64,000 nucleotides of DNA from Streptomyces sp. TG1A-60 (GTDB taxonomy: Bacteria > Actinomycetota > Actinomycetes > Streptomycetales > Streptomycetaceae), in NCBI RefSeq assembly GCF_037201975.1, contig NZ_CP147520.1, positions 3,844,001 through 3,908,000 on the forward strand, given 5' to 3'. The notes under the pieces were generated by a model. The model was not told where the DNA came from. It saw only the letters and a list, made by a program, of their open reading frames with translations, and did no database searches. A program made the position numbers and the translations under genes. Below are positions 58,973-64,000 of the stretch, one piece after another; position 1 is the first letter of the stretch, and each line of letters starts with the position of its first letter.

Positions 58973-60364
58973 ATGATCAGCCAGTGGCGGCTGCGCGCCG
59001 CCTTCGCCGCCCGGCTCTCGGACATGTACGGGCGGGAGGTCCCCGCCTACACCACGCTCGTGGACGTCTCGCGCGAGGTCAACGAGGAGGTGCTGCGCGC
59101 GCGAGGCGCCGACGCCGAACGCCTCGGCTCCATCAGCCGGGTGACCGCCGAACGGCACGGCGCCATCCGCGTGGGCACCCCGGCCGAACTACGGCAGGTC
59201 GCCCGTGTCTTCGGCGCCCTCGGCATGCACCCGGTCGGCTTCTACGACCTGCGCGAAGCCGCCTCCAGCGCGGTACCCGTCGTATCGACCGCGTTCCGTC
59301 CCGTCGACGGCGACGAGCTGGCCCGCAATCCCTTCCGCGTCTTCACCTCCATGCTCACCCCCGCCGACCCCCGCTTCTTCGACACCGATCTGCGGGACCG
59401 CCTGGAGACGTTCCTCGCCGCCCGCGAGCTGTTCCCGCCGACGCTGCTCGACCTGGCGGACCGGGCGGAGGCGGAGGGCGGACTGTCCGAGCAGGACGCC
59501 GAACCATTCCTCCGACTAGCCGTCGCCGCCTTCGAGTTGTCACCCGAACCCATCGACAGGGCCTGGTACGAGACGCTGGAGAAGGTCTCGGCCGTCGCCG
59601 CGGACATCGGCGGCGTACGCAGCACCCACATCAACCACCTCACCCCGCGCGTCCTCGACATCGACGAGCTCTACCGGCGCATGACCGAGCGCGGCATCGA
59701 GATGATCGACACGATCCAGGGTCCCCCCGCGTGTCAGGGCCCCGACCTGCTGCTGCGCCAGACGTCCTTCCGGGCCCTGGCCGAGCCCCGCGCCCTGCGC
59801 GCCCCGGACGGCGGCGTGACCAGCGGTGCCCTGCGCGTGCGGTTCGGCGAGGTCGAAGCCCGCGGCATCGCCGTCACCCGCGAGGGCCGGGCCCTCTACG
59901 ACCGCCTGCTCACCCTCGTCGACGAGCAGGCGGCCCAGCACCCCGGCGCGGAGCGGACCGAACTCGCGCGCGCCCTGTGGACCGAGCACGTCCCCGGCAC
60001 CGAACGCGACCTGGCCGCCCAGGGGTTGGGATACTTCACCTACCGCGTCACCCCTGGCCGGCCGGGGGACGGCAGCCGCCCGCCCCAGGCCCTCGGCGAC
60101 CTGCTGGACCAGGGCTGGGTACGCGCCGAGCCCATCGTCTACGAGGACTTCCTGCCCCGCTCGGCGGCCGGCATCTTCCAGTCCAACCTCAGCGGTGAGG
60201 GCTCCAGGGACAACGAGCGGCAGGGCGCCGCCTACGACAGCGCGTGGCTCTCCGGCGCCCTCGACCGTGAAGTCCTCGACCCCTACGCCCTGTACGAGCG
60301 GCAGCGAGACCACTCCCTCGCCCAGGTCGCCCGGGAGCTGGAACTCGACGGCCCGCCCGGCTGA
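58973..60364 (+). CDS. hglS: 2-oxoadipate dioxygenase/decarboxylase HglS (DUF1338, VOC superfamily)
   Basis: A 463-residue protein matching HglS length (P. putida HglS about 464). HglS uses Fe(II) and O2 to turn 2-oxoadipate into D-2-hydroxyglutarate and two CO2. Family motifs are present: SRVTAERHGAIRVGT (metal His), FYDLREAASSAVPVVSTAFR, PFRVFTSMLTPADPRFF, RSTHINHLTPRVLDIDELYR (second His), IDTIQGPPACQGPDLLLRQT and YEDFLPRSAAGIFQSNL. ATG at 58973 follows a weak site 31 bp after the oxidase. Identification of the family is firm; the reaction follows from characterised members. Confidence 0.9.
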   Translation: MISQWRLRAAFAARLSDMYGREVPAYTTLVDVSREVNEEVLRARGADAERLGSISRVTAERHGAIRVGTPAELRQVARVFGALGMHPVGFYDLREAASSAVPVVSTAFRPVDGDELARNPFRVFTSMLTPADPRFFDTDLRDRLETFLAARELFPPTLLDLADRAEAEGGLSEQDAEPFLRLAVAAFELSPEPIDRAWYETLEKVSAVAADIGGVRSTHINHLTPRVLDIDELYRRMTERGIEMIDTIQGPPACQGPDLLLRQTSFRALAEPRALRAPDGGVTSGALRVRFGEVEARGIAVTREGRALYDRLLTLVDEQAAQHPGAERTELARALWTEHVPGTERDLAAQGLGYFTYRVTPGRPGDGSRPPQALGDLLDQGWVRAEPIVYEDFLPRSAAGIFQSNLSGEGSRDNERQGAAYDSAWLSGALDREVLDPYALYERQRDHSLAQVARELELDGPPG

Positions 60365-60413
60365 CCCCGCCTGCCGGACCTCCTCACCCCCTCACCACTC
60401 TCAAGGGAGCACC

Positions 60414-61946
60414 ATGACCACCAGCACCACCCTGCCCACCACCGAGGACCTGCGCGCCCGCGCCCGCGGGAGCCTGGAGCGCGTCGGCGCGACCGTCCCC
60501 GAGGGCACCGACTTCCCCGCCCGCACACCCATCACCGGCGAGGACCTCTTCGGCCTTGCCGCCACGAGCGACGCGGACGCCGAGGAGGCCGTCGGCGCCG
60601 CCCACGAGGCGTTCCTCACCTGGCGTGCCACGCCGGCTCCCCGGCGCGGCGAACTCGTCCGCCGTCTGGGCGAGTTGCTGCGCGACCACAAGAGCGACCT
60701 GGCCGACCTCATCACCGTCGAAGCGGGCAAGATCCGCTCGGAGGCGCTCGGCGAGGTCCAGGAGATGATCGACATCTGTGACTTCGCGGTCGGTCTGTCC
60801 CGGCAGCTCTACGGCCGCACCATCGCCTCCGAGCGCCCCGGCCACCGCCTCGCCGAGACCTGGCACCCGCTCGGCGTGGTCGGCGTCATCTCCGCCTTCA
60901 ACTTCCCCGCCGCCGTGTGGTCGTGGAACACCGCAGTGGCCCTGGCCTGCGGTGACACGGTGGTCTGGAAGCCCTCCGAACTCACCCCGCTGATCTCACT
61001 GGCCTGCGACCGGCTGCTCGACCGGGCGGCCGAGGAGGTCGGCGCCCCCCGCGACGTGCACCGTCTGCTGCTCGGCGACCGCGCCGTCGGCGAGCGGCTC
61101 GTGGACGAACCGCGCGTCGCGCTCGTCAGCGCCACCGGCTCCACCCGCATGGGGCGCGAGGTCGGCCCCCGGGTCGCGGCCCGGTTCGGGCGCAGCCTGC
61201 TGGAACTCGGCGGCAACAACGCCGCCGTCGTCGCCCCCTCCGCCGACCTCGACCTCGCCGTCCAGGGCATCGTCTTCGCCGCCGCCGGCACGGCGGGACA
61301 GCGCTGCACCACCCTGCGCCGCCTCATCGTCCACCGCGACATCGCGGACACGCTCGTCGCCCGCCTGACGTCGGCATACGCCAAGCTCCCCATCGGCGAC
61401 CCGTTCGACGAGAACACCCTCGTCGGGCCGCTCATCACCACCGGCGCCCTCGACGGCATGCGGGACGCCGTCGCCCGCGCGCAGGCGCGGGGCGGCAAGG
61501 TCCTCGCGGGCGGCGGCCGTCGTCTGGCCGGCATCGCGCCCCGGGCGGCCTACGCCGAGCCGGTCATCATCCGCGTCGACGAACAGACCGACGTCGTACG
61601 GGAGGAGACGTTCGCCCCCATCCTCTACGTCCTCACCTACGACACGTTCGAGGAAGCCGTCGCGCTGCACAACGACGTCCCGCAGGGCCTGTCCTCCAGC
61701 ATCTTCACCCGCGACCAGCAGGAGGCCGAGCGCTTCCTCTCCTGCGAGGGCTCCGACTGCGGCATCGCCAACGTCAACATCGGCACCTCCGGAGCGGAGA
61801 TCGGTGGTGCCTTCGGCGGGGAGAAGGAGACGGGCGGCGGCCGGGAGTCCGGCTCCGACGCCTGGCGCGCGTACATGCGCCCGGCGACCAACACCATCAA
61901 CTACTCCAGCCGCCTCGCCCTCGCACAGAACGTCAGCTTCCTGTAG
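60414..61946 (+). CDS. ALDH7-type 2-aminoadipate semialdehyde dehydrogenase (AmaB-like)
   Basis: A 510-residue aldehyde dehydrogenase: NAD site VGVISAFNFPAAVWSWNTAV, VALVSATGSTRMGREV, general base in LLELGGNNAAVVAPSADLDL, nucleophile Cys in AAAGTAGQRCTTLRRLIVHR, and VVREETFAPILYVLTYD. GNNA after ELGG and the GQRCTTLRR motif are marks of the antiquitin (ALDH7) family, which oxidises 2-aminoadipate semialdehyde to 2-aminoadipate. ATG 60414 follows AAGGGAGC. Last gene of the operon. Confidence 0.9.
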   Translation: MTTSTTLPTTEDLRARARGSLERVGATVPEGTDFPARTPITGEDLFGLAATSDADAEEAVGAAHEAFLTWRATPAPRRGELVRRLGELLRDHKSDLADLITVEAGKIRSEALGEVQEMIDICDFAVGLSRQLYGRTIASERPGHRLAETWHPLGVVGVISAFNFPAAVWSWNTAVALACGDTVVWKPSELTPLISLACDRLLDRAAEEVGAPRDVHRLLLGDRAVGERLVDEPRVALVSATGSTRMGREVGPRVAARFGRSLLELGGNNAAVVAPSADLDLAVQGIVFAAAGTAGQRCTTLRRLIVHRDIADTLVARLTSAYAKLPIGDPFDENTLVGPLITTGALDGMRDAVARAQARGGKVLAGGGRRLAGIAPRAAYAEPVIIRVDEQTDVVREETFAPILYVLTYDTFEEAVALHNDVPQGLSSSIFTRDQQEAERFLSCEGSDCGIANVNIGTSGAEIGGAFGGEKETGGGRESGSDAWRAYMRPATNTINYSSRLALAQNVSFL

Positions 61947-62029
61947 TTCCCCTTTTCCCGTGGCTCGTTGCCGGTTGCCGGTTCCCCGCTCCCGGTTCTG
62001 CCCCGCCCCCGCCCCGTCCGGGTGTGCGG

Positions 62030-63118
62030 CTACTTGAGCTCGGCTTCGGTGTAGTAGCCGCTGGCGACCAGGAGGTACTCGTAGTTGGTCTTGTCGACGC
62101 TCATGGGCTGGAGCAGGTAGGCGGGTACAGCCTTGACGCCGTTGTTGTAGGACCTTCTGTTGTTCAGCTCCGGCGTCTTGTCGTTGAGTATGTCGTCGGC
62201 CATGTCCGCGGCGACCCCGGCGAGCTGGCGGAGGTCCTTGTAGACGGTCTGGGACTGCTCGCCCGCGATGATCGACTTCACCGAGGCCAGTTCGGCGTCC
62301 TGGCCGGTGATGACCGGGAGGGGTTCGCCGGCGGTGCCGTAGCCGTGCGACTTGAGCGCGGACAGGATGCCGATGGAGATGCCGTCGTACGGCGACAGGA
62401 CCGCGTCGACCGTCTCGGTCCGGTACGTCTCGTCGAGGAGGCCGTTCATCCGCTTCTGCGCGGTGGGCCCGTCCCAGCGCAGGGTGGTGATCTCGTCGAG
62501 CTCGGTCTGGCCGGACCGGACGACCAACTGCTCGCTGTCCAGGTAGGGCTGCAGGAGGTGCATCGCGCCGTCGAAGAAGTACTTGGTGTTGTTGTCGTCG
62601 GGGGAGCCGGCGAACAACTCGATGTTGAACGGGCCCTTGCCGTCCTCCAGGCCGAGCTCGTCGATGATGTGGAGGGCCTGGAGCCGGCCGACCTGCTCGT
62701 TGTCGAAGGAGACGTAGTAGTCGACGTTCTTGGTGCCGAGGATGAGCCGGTCGTAGGAGATCACCGGGATGCCGGCTTCGGCCGCCTGTCGGAGCGCGCC
62801 GTTCAGCGACTTGTTGTCGATGGCCGCGATGATCAGTGCGTCGACGCCCTGCTTGATCAGTTTCTCGACCTGTGAGACCTGGGCTTTCGGGTCGTCGTCG
62901 CCATAGACCAGCTCGGTCTTGTACCCCTTGTCCCGCAGGTCCTCGACGACGCTCTTGCCGTCGGTGAGCCAGCGCTCCGAGGCCCGGGTCGGCAGGGCGA
63001 CTCCGATGGTGCCGCCCTCGGAGCCGGCCTCGCTGGTCTCGCCGCCGCAGGCGGACACGGTGAGGGCGAGGGAGGCGGCTCCGGCGATGGCGGCGAGGAC
63101 GGCTCTTCGGTTGCGCAT
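62030..63118 (-). CDS. ChvE-like sugar-binding lipoprotein
   Basis: A 362-residue lipoprotein: MRNRRAVLAAIAGAASLALT with lipobox VSAC-GG, then a type I periplasmic-binding fold (TIGVALPTRASERWLTDGKS, GVDALIIAAIDNKSLNGALR, GIPVISYDRLILGTKNVDYY, DGISIGILSALKSHGYG, PVITGQDAELASVKSIIAGE). ChvE/XylF members bind galactose, arabinose or xylose and usually have GguA/GguB transporter genes downstream. None follow here: downstream lies the convergent ALDH. It may use transporter subunits encoded elsewhere or act as an orphan sensor. ATG 63118 after AGGGAA. Confidence 0.88.
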   Translation of the reverse strand: MRNRRAVLAAIAGAASLALTVSACGGETSEAGSEGGTIGVALPTRASERWLTDGKSVVEDLRDKGYKTELVYGDDDPKAQVSQVEKLIKQGVDALIIAAIDNKSLNGALRQAAEAGIPVISYDRLILGTKNVDYYVSFDNEQVGRLQALHIIDELGLEDGKGPFNIELFAGSPDDNNTKYFFDGAMHLLQPYLDSEQLVVRSGQTELDEITTLRWDGPTAQKRMNGLLDETYRTETVDAVLSPYDGISIGILSALKSHGYGTAGEPLPVITGQDAELASVKSIIAGEQSQTVYKDLRQLAGVAADMADDILNDKTPELNNRRSYNNGVKAVPAYLLQPMSVDKTNYEYLLVASGYYTEAELK

Positions 63119-64000
63119 GGGTGAATGTTCCCTGTTCTTCTCGTCGTTGAGAGGATGACGGCGTACCAGATGCCGGTGGGGGTGGAGCGGGCCGGGCAGG
63201 ACCAGAACACATCGGACGCGGCCCACCCGCTCACGGGCGCTCCGGGATCGGGTCCCGCAGGGGGGCGCCGTACGGCTGGATCCCGGGCGCCCCGGACGGA
63301 CCGGACGTCAGGCAGAGCGGTGTGCGCCACGGAGGGTCCGCTCGGCGGCCCCGTGGATCGCGCCGGGCCCCCCGAGGTCGTCGGGGGGCACGGTGCACAG
63401 GTCTCAACATAATGAACCGCCGTCGGGTCCCGCTGAAGTCATCGCGAATCAGAGCACCCGGGGCTCGCCGACTCTCGCGATCCCTTCGCCGGTGCGCACC
63501 GGTGCGCGGGTCTGGCTGCGCCACGGCGTTCCGGGCACGTGTGTGCTGATTCCGGTGCTACGCAGGGCACTTGCCTCTCAATCGTTCGAAATCTCGTCTC
63601 ATGGTCGGAATGCTGGCGTGACATTAGGAGAGGGCGTGTGGAGTGTCAACGGGACGAACACGGACAGCTCCCGGAAAGATGCCGAAGATCGCCATCGGTC
63701 CTCGGAGCCACGTCCGCCCCGAGGCTCATCGGCCAGGTCCAGGCGTCGGCGGGCCTCAGCGTCGGCCTGGTGAACCGCGAGAACCCGTCTTGTTTGTGCG
63801 GAGCCCGCGGCCGGGGCCCGGGCCGCGGGCTGTGCTGTCGGTTCGACTGGTTCGGCGCCGTCGGTAACGGGCCCGGAGAGCCTGCCGGAACGGGGACGCT
63901 CACCGGGCTCCTTCACGGGTGCGGCGCCGGGGTCGGAGCCAGGGGCGGAGCCGCCGGCGTCCGCCGTGGCGATGGTCGCGACGGGCGGTGCCGCTCGTCC
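63119..64000. other. Terminal gene-poor stretch
   Basis: Promoter region of the binding-protein gene (an AT-richer patch CAACATAATGAAC lies at 63406-63418) and then no recognised gene. A minus-strand frame is open from the window edge to 63599 and is Ala/Pro/Arg rich (for example EPVEPTAQPAARAPAAGSAQ); it may be the end of a gene beyond the window, but composition alone could produce it. Confidence 0.35.

Noticed and set aside
63599..64000. Possible partial gene at the right edge, minus strand
   Set aside because: Open frame but purely Ala/Pro/Arg-rich with no motif; noted in the gap description rather than called.

Overview
The base composition (very high GC, codons ending in G/C), frequent GTG and TTG starts, ATGA/GTGA gene overlaps, and families such as ANTAR-GAF proteins, DUF5990, the SCO5918 family and EACC1-linked caspases indicate chromosomal DNA of a Streptomyces or close relative. 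The window mixes conserved metabolic operons with a long accessory stretch (about 0-26 kb) and a transposon-damaged stretch (about 39.5-47 kb). No rRNA, CRISPR array or complete tRNA was seen.

0-2.6 kb: remnant of an arsenic-resistance locus. ArsR, an Acr3 arsenite exporter and a thioredoxin-type arsenate reductase are intact; a flavin monooxygenase and a DUF2180 zinc-ribbon gene are broken. At 2.6 kb and again at 24.25 kb lie 3' ends of a tRNA-Gly-like gene, each followed by a hairpin, so the 21.7 kb between them may be an old integrated island. It carries secreted repeat proteins (RTX-type, FG-GAP), small unknown proteins, a four-gene caspase/EACC1 module predicted to be a biological-conflict system (8.7-12.5 kb), a MerR-beta-clamp fusion regulator, a K+ uptake pair, a STAS/GNAT/GAF-ANTAR signalling group, and an HTTM/DUF5819 (SdpB/SdpA-like) pair with an ice-binding-like protein that has a His/Gly repeat tail. 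Decayed genes follow at 24.7-26 kb.

26.4-35.3 kb: a fructan/fructose regulon. A sugar ABC transporter (binding protein, permease, ATPase), a LacI regulator, a PfkB sugar kinase and a secreted GH32 fructan hydrolase are tied together by four copies of a LacI-type 14-bp palindrome, two in front of the binding-protein gene and two in front of the hydrolase. 35.5-39.5 kb: a membrane Ser/Thr kinase (one apparent frameshift) with a co-transcribed membrane protein, and an APC permease.

39.5-47.2 kb: two paralogous winged-helix/alpha-beta-hydrolase fusion proteins flank a complete IS630 element, pieces of older IS630 copies and one of two 120-bp MITEs; P-type ATPase and universal-stress-protein pseudogenes lie beside an intact universal stress protein. 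47.4-51.2 kb: a cold-shock locus (CspA, DEAD-box helicase, two small companions), then a candidate structured RNA leader in front of a MerR-like regulator.

51.2-61.9 kb: a catabolic cluster that reads as a route from L-pipecolate/lysine to 2-oxoglutarate: amine oxidase, ALDH7-type semialdehyde dehydrogenase, HglS (DUF1338), a YdiJ-type D-2-hydroxyglutarate dehydrogenase and an overlapping amino-acid dehydrogenase, with two LysR regulators. A ChvE-like sugar-binding lipoprotein and an apparently gene-poor stretch close the window.
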